This document shows, one piece after another, positions 50,720-58,656 of a DNA stretch of 64,000 bases; position 1 is the stretch's first letter; every line of letters begins with the position of its first letter. The notes beneath the pieces were generated by a model, which saw only the letters and a list, made by a program, of their open reading frames with translations, was not told where the DNA came from and ran no database searches. Made by a program: the position numbers and the translations under genes. This DNA is from JAWVFN01 sp963696625 (GTDB lineage Bacteria > Actinomycetota > Thermoleophilia > Solirubrobacterales > 70-9). The stretch covers positions 9,051 to 73,050 of the forward strand of contig CAVOKZ010000001.1 in assembly GCA_963696625.1 (NCBI GenBank), given 5' to 3'.

Positions 50720-51682
50720 CGAAGGTCATGGTCGAGGGCTACACCCACACGCCCGGCAACCACTGCGGCTCGACCGCGCTTCGAAACATGCTCGCCTTCC
50801 ACGGCGTCGACATCTCCGAGGAGATGGCGTTCGGCCTCGGCGCCGGCGCCAGCTTCTTCTACATAGTTCTCGACGACCAGTCGCCGTCCAGGTTCACCAA
50901 CGGGCGCACTTCACGCCTGGAGGAGACATTTGTCGAGCTGCACAGGCGCGCCCCTTGCGGTCGAGACCGCTGAGGACGAGGGGAGAGCGTGGGGAATCGC
51001 GCGGGCCGCCGTCGACGCCGGGCGGCCCGCGTTGCTTTTGACCGACCTCTACTACCTCGACCACTACGGCAACTCGGCCCACTTCCCGGGCCACGCCGTG
51101 GTCCTCGCCGGATATGACGACGAGGTCGCCTACCTCTCCGACACCGGATTCGAGGAGCTGCAGACGACCAAGCTCGAGAACCTCGCCAAGGCTCGTCATT
51201 CCAAGCAGCCGTGGTTCCCGCTCGAGGGCCACATGCTCGAGCTGCCCGAAGGCGAGGAGATCGGCGACCTCAGTGGTGCCGTCCCCGCGGCCGTGGCGCG
51301 CGCCGCGAAGGAGATGATCGAGCCGGCGCTGGGCGACCACCAGGGGCTCCCGGCCTTGCGCCGGCTCGCCGAGGAGGTCGGCGACTGGCCGCAGGCGGCC
51401 GAGGACTGGCAGTGGTGCGCGCGCTTCCTCTACCAGGTGATCGAGCGCCGGGGGACCGGCGGCGGCAACTTCCGCCGCATGTACTCGCGCTTCCTGGAAG
51501 AGGCCGGGTATGAGGAGGCGGGGCTGGCGGCCGAGGCGGCGGAGGACTGGACGCGGCTGGCCCTCGCGGCGAAGGAGGCGAGCGAGTCGGATGAACCCGA
51601 ACCCCGTCTTTGGAAGCCGGTCGGGTCGGAGGCTAGGCGCGTGCTCGAGGCGGAGGAGCGGCTTTGGGGGGCGCTCTCCTAG
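50716..51682 (+). CDS. BtrH-like (butirosin H N-terminal/DUF4872) protein, frameshifted
   Basis: 321 aa once corrected. HTPGNHCGSTALRNMLAFHG is the BtrH/C39-like N-terminus with the Cys, and LTDLYYLDHYGNSAHFPGHAVVLAGYDD carries the His region; the pattern resembles acyltransferases or cysteine-peptidase-like proteins. One extra base at about 50941 splits it: removing it joins ETFVELTGAPLAVETAEDEG. Read literally, the first part ends after 85 codons at 50971-50973. Translationally coupled to the membrane protein upstream. Confidence 0.68.
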
Positions 51683-51686
51683 CTAA

Positions 51687-51725
51687 TTGGCGAGTTTGTC
51701 TCGCATAGCGAGACCAAGTCGCCAA
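51687..51725. terminator. Bidirectional terminator hairpin
   Basis: Two 18-nt arms (51687-51704 and 51708-51725) pair at 16 positions around an ATA loop: TTGGCGA outside with TCGCCAA, GTCTCGC inside with GCGAGAC. It sits between the convergent genes ending at 51682 and 51732 and can serve both. T-rich flanks are short (CTAATT on one side). Confidence 0.6.
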
Positions 51726-51731
51726 CTGGGG

Positions 51732-51968
51732 CTAGTTGCCGAAGCCGACGCGCTGCTCGGGGCTGTCGGAGCGGATGAAGTCGAGCTGGGCGAGGTTGAT
51801 CGACGCATCGCCTTCTTCGGTGCTGATGTCATGCCAGCCCTCGCCCGCCGCAGCCGCCTTCTTCAGCTCGGCGAGCTGCTTGGATTCGAGGCGCACGGCG
51901 ATCACCTGACCTCCGTTGAATCCGATTTCGACCCGGGCGGGCTTGGCGGCGGGTTTCTTCTCAGCCAT
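51732..51968 (-). CDS. Conserved-looking small protein of unknown function
   Basis: 78 aa. A lysine/alanine-rich start precedes a compact beta-rich domain (VEIGFNGGQVIAVRLESKQL...WHDISTEEGDASINLAQLDFIR) ending in RVGFG. I do not recognise a family. ATG 51968 overlaps the end of the methylmalonyl-CoA epimerase by 8 nt, so it is probably co-translated with it. Confidence 0.65.
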   Translation of the reverse strand: MAEKKPAAKPARVEIGFNGGQVIAVRLESKQLAELKKAAAAGEGWHDISTEEGDASINLAQLDFIRSDSPEQRVGFGN

Positions 51969-52395
51969 GGGCGGGCTCCACGATCTCGGTCAGGACCCCG
52001 CCGGTGGAGCGAGGGTGAAGGAAGGCGACGCGGCTGTCGCGGATGCCGATCCGCGGCTCGGCGTCGATCAGCTCGAGCCCGGCGTCCTTGATCTGGGCCA
52101 GGGTCGCGTCGATGTCCTCGACCGCGTAGGCGACGTGGTGCATGCCGCCGCCCTTCTTGGCGACGAACTTGCCGACCGGCGTGTCCTCGCCGAGAGGCCG
52201 CAGCAGCTCGATGTGGCCCTCGCCGACGTCGAGCAGTACCGCCTCGACGCCTTGGTCGGTGACCGTCTCGCGGTGGGCGAGCGGCATACCGAGGGAGTCC
52301 TGGTAGAGGGCGATCGCGGCGTCCAGATCCTCAACGGCGACGCCGACGTGATCAATTCGTCCCAGTCCGACCTGACTGTTCGCGCGAGCGCTCAC
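51961..52395 (-). CDS. mce: Methylmalonyl-CoA epimerase
   Basis: 144 aa vicinal-oxygen-chelate protein. The metal ligands lie in RIDHVGVAV, MHHVAYAV and the C-terminal LTEIVEP, with RIGIRDSRVAFLHPRSTGGVL typical of the family. Converts (S)- to (R)-methylmalonyl-CoA, linking the carboxylase (8833) to the mutase (20405). GTG 52395 follows TACACT by 8 nt, so it is probably leaderless. Confidence 0.92.
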   Translation of the reverse strand: MSARANSQVGLGRIDHVGVAVEDLDAAIALYQDSLGMPLAHRETVTDQGVEAVLLDVGEGHIELLRPLGEDTPVGKFVAKKGGGMHHVAYAVEDIDATLAQIKDAGLELIDAEPRIGIRDSRVAFLHPRSTGGVLTEIVEPAHG

Positions 52396-52415
52396 GAACG
52401 TGCAGTGTATTCGCG

Positions 52416-53189
52416 TTACTTCTTCTTACGCTTCTTCTTTTTCTTCTTCTTGACGCACGCAGAGCGCTTCTTCTTCTTTTTCTTCTTCTTGGCGCTCTGC
52501 GCGACCGCCTTCACGGCGCCCGAGCATGCGGTCCAATCGGCGTTGAAGAGGATGGTCGCGCCGCCGCCGCCCCAGGAGTCGACCCGCTCCTGACCCAGCG
52601 ACCAGGCCGGGGTACGGCCGCCGAAGACCGCGGCGGAATCTGTACTCGCCGGGATCGCCACGTTGGGGGCCAGCACCGAGAGCACCAGGTGCTGATCGAC
52701 GTAGAGGCCGCTGGCCGGGTCGGGGGCAATGTCCTGGCGCACCGAGAGATTGACCGGGACCTCGGTGATCGTGTTCGGGTTGGGCGTGAAGACCGGGCTC
52801 AGCTGGACCGCCTTACAGCAGGCGTAGGTGGGATGGCCCGGATCGGAGGGGTTGTCGGCGCGCAGCGCCTCCTCGACCACGATCTGCATCGGGCCGGTCG
52901 ACGGCCCGGCCTTGACCCGGACTTTGGTGACGACGCCGCGGCCCGCCGGGGGAAATCCGGTCTCGCCGGTCTGGATGTTCTGGGACCCGAAGCTGCAACT
53001 GGGCGAGTCGACCGTGCCGAACGAGTTGACATAGAAGAAGTCGAAGCAGGTGGTCGTGTTGTCCGCCGGCCGGGAGAGGTTGGCTCCGAATGTGGTCACC
53101 GCCCAGCTCTGCGCCGGCATCGCCAGCGCCAGGGCCAGCGCCGCAAGGATGCCCAGTCGCACTCCCCGCCTGCGTCCACACAGGTTCAT
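52416..53189 (-). CDS. Secreted protein with polylysine C-terminus
   Basis: 257 aa. Signal peptide (VRLGILAALALALAMPAQSWA), then a beta-rich, cysteine-containing domain (TCFDFFYVNSFGTVDSPSCSFGSQN; YACCKAVQL) without recognised family. The last 25 residues are lysine runs (KKKKKKKK, then KKKKKKKRKKK) split by RSACV. The tail could bind wall polymers or acidic polysaccharide; this is inference. The coding strand is AAG-rich, which makes the plus strand look like a T tract. Confidence 0.72.
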   Translation of the reverse strand: MNLCGRRRGVRLGILAALALALAMPAQSWAVTTFGANLSRPADNTTTCFDFFYVNSFGTVDSPSCSFGSQNIQTGETGFPPAGRGVVTKVRVKAGPSTGPMQIVVEEALRADNPSDPGHPTYACCKAVQLSPVFTPNPNTITEVPVNLSVRQDIAPDPASGLYVDQHLVLSVLAPNVAIPASTDSAAVFGGRTPAWSLGQERVDSWGGGGATILFNADWTACSGAVKAVAQSAKKKKKKKKRSACVKKKKKKKRKKK

Positions 53190-53233
53190 GCTGCGTTCAT
53201 CGGCCCCGGCGGGCGCGTAGCCCTCCGGGGAGA

Positions 53234-54061
53234 CTACGGATCCTGCTCCCGGTACTCCTCGACCCGCAGGATCTCCGCCATCGCCGCCTCGCCGACCTCG
53301 ATCTGCTCCTCGGTCGGCTCCTTGGTCGCGACGAAGCGCTGGATCTCGTGGCCGGGCCGGCGATAGGCGCGGGCGAGGGCCTTCTCGGAGTTGCGCTCCG
53401 ACCAGGCGAAGAGCTCGGCCGCGAGGCTGATGCTGCCGGCGCCGACCGCTGCACGCGCGACCGGGCCCGGCTTCTCGAGCGTGCGGTCGATCAGCAGCTG
53501 GCCGAGCGCGGTGAACAGCAGCAGCGGCGCGACGAGGTTCGATCCGCAGCGGTCGTGCTCCTTGGTCGCGTCGCGGGGATCGAGCGAGCCCTGCTCGTAG
53601 GCGCCGATCGCCTTGTGCTCGACCCCGTGGTAGGAGGCGAGGTTGCGGTCCGAGAGCGCCGTCATGGCCGGGATCAGGCCAATCGCCGCGGCGAGCGCCT
53701 CGCGCTGCGGCGTGGGCTCGGCGCGCTCGCGGATCAGGCGCCCGGCGATGCCCGAGGCGGCCATCGCCAAGATCACCCGCGGCGTCTCGAACGGAAGCCG
53801 CGCCTGGGGAAGCTGGGCGCGGACGATCGGGATCACGGCGAAGGCCTCGGCAAGCCGCAACGGCCCGCGCAGCAGCGGGATGCGGCTGGTCAGCCCCGGG
53901 GCGAGGACGGGCTTCGGGCCCGAGGCGACATGGACCTCGCCGTCTGCACCGCGGGCGGCTGCCGCCCAGTGGGTCGGGCCGTGGACGAGGAGGCCGTTTC
54001 GCAGCGCCATGCCGCCGAGGCGGATCGGATCCTCGGCGCTGGCCCCGTTGGAGCCGCTCAT
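53234..54061 (-). CDS. DUF1385 membrane-associated protein
   Basis: 275 aa. RLGGMALRNGLLVHGPTHWAAAAR and YHGVEHKAIGAYEQGSLDPRDATKEHDRCGSN are the family signatures; hydrophobic helices lie between. The biochemical role of the family is unknown. ATG 54061 overlaps the peptidase stop as ATGA, so the two are translationally linked. Confidence 0.85.
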   Translation of the reverse strand: MSGSNGASAEDPIRLGGMALRNGLLVHGPTHWAAAARGADGEVHVASGPKPVLAPGLTSRIPLLRGPLRLAEAFAVIPIVRAQLPQARLPFETPRVILAMAASGIAGRLIRERAEPTPQREALAAAIGLIPAMTALSDRNLASYHGVEHKAIGAYEQGSLDPRDATKEHDRCGSNLVAPLLLFTALGQLLIDRTLEKPGPVARAAVGAGSISLAAELFAWSERNSEKALARAYRRPGHEIQRFVATKEPTEEQIEVGEAAMAEILRVEEYREQDP

Positions 54062-55392
54062 GCGTTCGCTCCGAGCACCCGTTGGGGAAGCTGCCAGAAG
54101 AAGCCCGCCATCAGGTGGACGTCGGCGACCGCGATCCGCTCGTCGGGGGCGTGAATCAGCGGCTCGGCATCGGCGAAGCTCATCGCGTTCTGGGGACAGA
54201 AGCCGTAGACGGTCGAGCCGAAGGCCTTGCGGAACCAGTGGCTGTCGGAGAAGCCCGGCATCACGCCGGGCAGGACCTCGGCGCCGGGATCGATGTCCGA
54301 GACCCAGCCCTCGATCGCCTCCGCCAGCGGCCCGCCGTAGTCGGAGCGGTTGCCGACGACGTGCTCGACGAACTCGATCTCGTGTTCGCCGTCGCCCAGC
54401 ACCTCGTCGATTCGCTCGCGGACCTCGGCCTCCCCCATCTCGGGCGGCACGCGGCAGTCAACGAAGACCTCGGCCTGGGACGGAATCACGTTCTGTTTGC
54501 CGGTGGTGTCGACCATCGTCGGCGCGAAGGTGACGCCGAGCTGCGGCTCGGCGAGGAGGTCGGCGAGCTCCGGGTTCTCGGTGCGGATCCTCTCGACGGC
54601 GCCTTCGAGGTCGGCCGGGACCTCGCCGAGCAGCCGCTCGAGGAAGAGCTCGGTGTCGGCCGTCGTCTCGCGCTCGGGCTGCTCGCGCAGCTTCTCGAGG
54701 ATCGGCGCCAGCTTCAGCAAGGCGTTGTCGCCCACCCGCGGCAGCGAGCCGTGGCCGGCCTCGCCGAGCGCCCGCACCTTGAAGCGGAAGACGCCCTTCT
54801 CGCCGACGGCGAGCGTGTAGAGGCGGCGGCCCTCGAAGTCGACGGCGAGGCCGGCGCCCTCGTTGACCACCATGTCGGCGCGGACCGTGTCGGGGTGCTC
54901 GGCGCAGACCCACTGGGCGCCGATGTCGGCGCCGGTCTCCTCGTCGGCGGTGACGACGAGCAGCAGCTCGCCGGATGCGGGCCGCCAGCCGCTGCGGCCG
55001 AGCTCGAGGCAGGCCGCGACCTCGGATGCGACCTGGTCCTTCATGTCGAGCGCGCCGCGCCCCCAGACGTAGTCATCCTCGAGGTCCCCCGAGAACGGCC
55101 CGTGGGTCCACTCCTCGGGCACCGCCGGGACCACGTCGACGTGGCTGATCATCGCCAGCGTCGGCCCATCTGCTTCACCACGCAAGCGGGCGACGAGGTT
55201 CGGGCGCTCGGGCTCGGCGGCGAGCAGCTCGCACTCCCAGCCTGCCTCGGTCAGCAGCCCGAGCAGCAGCTCCTGGGCCTCGCGCTCGTTGCCGGGCGGG
55301 TTGACCGTGTTGAAGCGGATCAGGCGCTGAAGCAGGCCGACGGCCTCGGGACCGAGATCGGTCGGCACGGCTGCGGTGGCGGCTTCCGCCAT
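54058..55392 (-). CDS. M20-family metallopeptidase/deacylase
   Basis: 444 aa di-zinc hydrolase. ISHVDVVP (first His-Asp), GRGALDMKDQVA (bridging Asp), TADEETGADIGAQ (catalytic and metal Glu pair) and the C-terminal LIHAPDERI (last His) are intact, with a dimerisation domain in between. ArgE/DapE/carboxypeptidase-type; substrate unknown. ATG 55392 follows TAGCGT by 6 nt; a GTG two codons earlier is less likely. Confidence 0.88.
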   Translation of the reverse strand: MAEAATAAVPTDLGPEAVGLLQRLIRFNTVNPPGNEREAQELLLGLLTEAGWECELLAAEPERPNLVARLRGEADGPTLAMISHVDVVPAVPEEWTHGPFSGDLEDDYVWGRGALDMKDQVASEVAACLELGRSGWRPASGELLLVVTADEETGADIGAQWVCAEHPDTVRADMVVNEGAGLAVDFEGRRLYTLAVGEKGVFRFKVRALGEAGHGSLPRVGDNALLKLAPILEKLREQPERETTADTELFLERLLGEVPADLEGAVERIRTENPELADLLAEPQLGVTFAPTMVDTTGKQNVIPSQAEVFVDCRVPPEMGEAEVRERIDEVLGDGEHEIEFVEHVVGNRSDYGGPLAEAIEGWVSDIDPGAEVLPGVMPGFSDSHWFRKAFGSTVYGFCPQNAMSFADAEPLIHAPDERIAVADVHLMAGFFWQLPQRVLGANA

Positions 55393-55423
55393 GACCACAC
55401 GCTACTGCGGCGGTGGAGGCGGC

Positions 55424-56191
55424 TCAGCCGACCGCGGCGTTTATCGCCATCGAGGTGCCGCTGATCACGAGTACGGCGGCGATGGCGCGCATCAGCGTCT
55501 TCTCGTTGAGGCGACCGGTGTAGTGAGCGCCGAGATAGGCGGCGGGGACCGCGCCGAGGATGCCGACCGCCATCAGGTCCCAGTCGACGCCGCTTGGCAA
55601 GTGGCCGAGGAGGCCGCCGACTCCGACCACCGCGCCGACAGCGGCGTTGGTCCCGACCGCGGCGTACGGGTTGACCCCGAGGTAGCGGACCATCGCCGGC
55701 AGCCGCAGCGTGCCGAGGATGAGGCCGACGAATCCGCCGAGCAGCCCCACACCGAAGCCGACGCCGACGGCGCTGAGAAGGGCGTCGCGGCGGCTCGGGG
55801 CCTCCGGCTCGGGATCGGATTCCTTGCGCGGCTCCCACTTGAGCACCTCCCAGGCGCCGTAGAAGATCACCACCGAGATCGCCGCGAGCAGGATCCGGTT
55901 CGGCAGCTCGCCGGCGACGAAACCGCCGATCAGCGCTCCGAGCAGCGAGGGCAGCGCCATCAGCTTGAACAGCCGCCAGCTCACCCGCCCGCCGCGGACG
56001 TGGGCGACGGTCGAGCTGACCGCCGCCGCGCCGCTGATCGCGACGTTGGCGCCGCCGGCGGCGGCGGCGGAGGACCCGAGTAAGACGACGAGCGGCAGCC
56101 GAAGGTTGCCGAGAACCATCCCGACCAGCCCCCCGGCGAAGGAGACGATGAACGACCAGACCGCGAGGGCTATGAGTCCGAGGGCGTCCAT
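55424..56191 (-). CDS. TauE/SafE-family permease
   Basis: 255 aa, about eight helices in two similar halves. The repeated GGLVGMVLGNLRLP and GGFVGLILGTLRLP motifs are typical of the sulfite exporter TauE/SafE family, which moves sulfur compounds or organic anions. A link to the sulfate operon at the left end is possible but not shown by position. Confidence 0.85.
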   Translation of the reverse strand: MDALGLIALAVWSFIVSFAGGLVGMVLGNLRLPLVVLLGSSAAAAGGANVAISGAAAVSSTVAHVRGGRVSWRLFKLMALPSLLGALIGGFVAGELPNRILLAAISVVIFYGAWEVLKWEPRKESDPEPEAPSRRDALLSAVGVGFGVGLLGGFVGLILGTLRLPAMVRYLGVNPYAAVGTNAAVGAVVGVGGLLGHLPSGVDWDLMAVGILGAVPAAYLGAHYTGRLNEKTLMRAIAAVLVISGTSMAINAAVG

Positions 56192-56220
56192 CGGGTCCGG
56201 GACCGTCTCATACTTGTCGG

Positions 56221-57543
56221 GTGGCCGATGTAACAGAGTCGTTGTTCGCCCCGGAGCCGGGAGAGCCCGTCGGCGCCGCCGCCCCCCACGCGCCGCTCGC
56301 CGCCCGCATGCGCCCGCGGTCGCTCGAGGAGCTGAGTGGCCAGGGGCACCTGCTCGAGCCCGGATCGACGCTGCGCACGGCGATCGAATCCGGTCAGCCC
56401 CACTCGATGGTGTTCTACGGCCCGCCGGGCTCGGGCAAGACGACGCTGGCGCGGATCGTCGCCGCCAGCTCCGCTGCTGCCTTCGAGGAGCTCTCGGCCG
56501 TCAACGCCGGGCGCCCCGAGGTCCGCGAGGTGATCGCCCGCGCTCGCGAGCGAGAGAACGCCGGCCGCGCCACCGTCTTCTTCCTCGACGAGATCCACCG
56601 CTTCAACAAGGGCCAGCAGGACGCGCTGCTGCCGGCGGTCGAGGAGGGGCTGGTGACGCTGATCGGCGCCACCACCGAGAACCCCTACTTCGAGGTCAAC
56701 TCGGCGCTGCTCTCGCGCTGTCAGATCTACGAGTTCCAGCCGCTCGAGCCGGCCGACGTCGAGGCGCTGATCCGGCGGGCGCTGGCGGATCCCGAGCACG
56801 GGGTCGCCGAACCGCCGCCGGTCTCCGATGAGGCGATCGAGCTGCTCGCGACCCGCTCGGGCGGCGACGCCCGGGTCGGGCTCTCGGCGCTCGAGCGGGC
56901 CGTCGAGAGGACCCGCGCCGCCGGCGCCGCCGAGGTCGACCTCGCCGCCGCCGAGGATGCGCTGCAGCGCAAGGCGCTCCTCTACGACCGCGACGGCGAC
57001 AGGCACTACGACTACATCTCCGCCTGGATCAAGGCCACGCGCGGCTCCGACCCCGACGCCTCCCTCTACTACCTGGCAGCGATGCTCGAGGGCGGCGAGG
57101 ACCCGCGCTTCATCGCCCGGCGGATGGTGATCCTCGCCTCCGAGGATGTCGGCAACGCCGACCCCCAGGCGCTGGTGGTCGCCACCGCGGCGGCCCAGGC
57201 GGTCGACCGCGTCGGCCTTCCCGAGTGCGCCATCAACCTCGCCCAGGCGGCCACCTATCTGGCGACGGCGCCGAAGTCGAACGCCTCCTACCTCGGCATC
57301 TCGCGCGCACGGGCCCACGTCCGCGAGCAGGGCGCCTATCCGCCGCCTCCCTACCTCCAGGACGCCCACTACCCGGGCGCCAAGGAGCTCGGCCGCGGCG
57401 AGGGCTACCGCTACCCGCACGACGAGGGCGGCGGGCCGACCGGTCAGCCGCTGGCGCCGGAGGAGGTCCGGGGAGAGACCTTCTACGAGCCGACCGACAA
57501 CGGCTTCGAGGCCGAGCTGCGGCGCCGAAAATCGTCGTCCTAA
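56221..57543 (+). CDS. rarA: Replication-associated recombination protein A (AAA+ ATPase)
   Basis: 440 aa. Walker A GPPGSGKTTLAR, Walker B FFLDEIHRFNKGQQDALLP, sensor 1 GATTENP and the arginine finger region SRCQ are all intact; the C-terminal tetramerisation domain has LASEDVGNADPQAL. RarA/MgsA acts at stalled replication forks. GTG 56221. The C-terminal tail (about 30 residues) ends in RRRKSSS. Confidence 0.94.
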   Translation: MADVTESLFAPEPGEPVGAAAPHAPLAARMRPRSLEELSGQGHLLEPGSTLRTAIESGQPHSMVFYGPPGSGKTTLARIVAASSAAAFEELSAVNAGRPEVREVIARARERENAGRATVFFLDEIHRFNKGQQDALLPAVEEGLVTLIGATTENPYFEVNSALLSRCQIYEFQPLEPADVEALIRRALADPEHGVAEPPPVSDEAIELLATRSGGDARVGLSALERAVERTRAAGAAEVDLAAAEDALQRKALLYDRDGDRHYDYISAWIKATRGSDPDASLYYLAAMLEGGEDPRFIARRMVILASEDVGNADPQALVVATAAAQAVDRVGLPECAINLAQAATYLATAPKSNASYLGISRARAHVREQGAYPPPPYLQDAHYPGAKELGRGEGYRYPHDEGGGPTGQPLAPEEVRGETFYEPTDNGFEAELRRRKSSS

Positions 57544-57665
57544 CCGACCCAAAGGACCGCAACTCAAGCCCTTTCTGCGGGTTTCATCAGCCGGTTGACG
57601 CTCCGGAAGCGTCGTCGGGTTCCCACCGGGGCCCAATGCGCGAAAGAGCCGGGGAGTGGATCACC

Positions 57666-57705
57666 GAGGCCGGGAGCACGAGGGAGCTCCCGGCCTCTTC
57701 ATTTC
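57666..57705 (+). terminator. Intrinsic terminator downstream of rarA
   Basis: GAGGCCGGGAGC (57666-57677) pairs perfectly over 12 bp with GCTCCCGGCCTC (57686-57697), followed by TTCATTTCT. It is 120 nt past the rarA stop and before the secreted protein at 57752. A smaller hairpin, GACGCT...AGCGTC, lies at about 57597-57613. The rest of the 208-nt gap looks empty. Confidence 0.65.
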
Positions 57706-57751
57706 TGGGTTTCTGGGATCGGGCCGGCACGGCCGTGGTGGTTTCGAGTCG

Positions 57752-58645
57752 ATGGTCACGGGAAGGAAGACCGCCCTCGTCCTGGCGATATTCGCCACCG
57801 CGGCCCTGCTCGCGGCGCCCGCTGCGGCCAAGACCAAGAAGAAGCCTCCGATCACCGAGATGAGCGCCTCGAGCCCGAGTGTCTTCGGCAACGGGGCAAT
57901 CGCAACCGCGACCGCGGTCTGCCCGCCGAGCAGACGCGCCGTCGGCGGGGGTTTCCTCGAGTCGGTCCCGCAACTCGTCGCGAACACGTCCCAGGGTTCG
58001 GTCTACGAATCGTTCAAGGTCGGACAGAACGCTTGGAGGGTCTCGTCGCAGCTCTTCGCCGACAGCGCCGACGACCGGCTCGACCTGACCGCGTTCGTCT
58101 ACTGCCGTCGCGGCGCCCCGGTGACGAGCACCACCACCGTGACGGCGCCGCAGCAAAACGGAATCGCGATCAGCCCACCGGTGACCGCGAGCTGCGTCGG
58201 CAAAAAGAGAAAGGCTCTTGCCGGAGGGTTTTCGACACCGCCGCCGTTCGCGACCCCGACCAGCTCGACGAGCGTGCTCGATTCGCTGCGTTCGGCCCCC
58301 CGCGCGTGGAGCGCCCGTCTGCTGGCGCTCGGGACCGCGAGCACACTGACCACCTACACCTATTGCGCAAAGGCAAAGAAGGCGCCCCCGGCTCCTTCGA
58401 TCGCGAGCTCGCCGATCTCGACCAGCGGCACCACGGCCACGGCGGTCGCCCCTTGCACAGGCAGGACCAAGCGCCCGCTTGGCGGCGGTTTCTCCCAGCC
58501 CCAGGCGACGGCCAACATCCCGGCGTCGCAGCTCGGGCTGTTCGTCCCCTACGAATCGCGCAGGATCTCGACGGCGTGGCAGGTTTCCGGGGTGTTCGCC
58601 GGCTCTCCGCCCGGGACGATCGTCTCCACCGCCTACTGCGGGTAA
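57752..58645 (+). CDS. Secreted protein with three internal repeats
   Basis: 297 aa with a signal peptide (LVLAIFATAALLAAPAAA). Three repeats of about 90 residues share TA..C....(R/K)..(L/V)(A/G)GGF, a Trp-containing strand (WRVSSQL, WSARLLA, WQVSGVF), and a terminal T..(F/Y)YC (AFVYC, YTYC, TAYC). Each repeat can form one disulfide between its two cysteines. Family and role unknown; surface adhesion or wall binding is a guess. ATG 57752 is chosen over upstream in-frame starts because the signal peptide begins there. Confidence 0.75.
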   Translation: MVTGRKTALVLAIFATAALLAAPAAAKTKKKPPITEMSASSPSVFGNGAIATATAVCPPSRRAVGGGFLESVPQLVANTSQGSVYESFKVGQNAWRVSSQLFADSADDRLDLTAFVYCRRGAPVTSTTTVTAPQQNGIAISPPVTASCVGKKRKALAGGFSTPPPFATPTSSTSVLDSLRSAPRAWSARLLALGTASTLTTYTYCAKAKKAPPAPSIASSPISTSGTTATAVAPCTGRTKRPLGGGFSQPQATANIPASQLGLFVPYESRRISTAWQVSGVFAGSPPGTIVSTAYCG

Positions 58646-58656
58646 CGTAAGGAGCT

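Noticed and set aside
52425..52500. Long T-rich tracts that look like terminators
   Set aside because: They are the complement of AAG lysine codons in the tail of the secreted protein.
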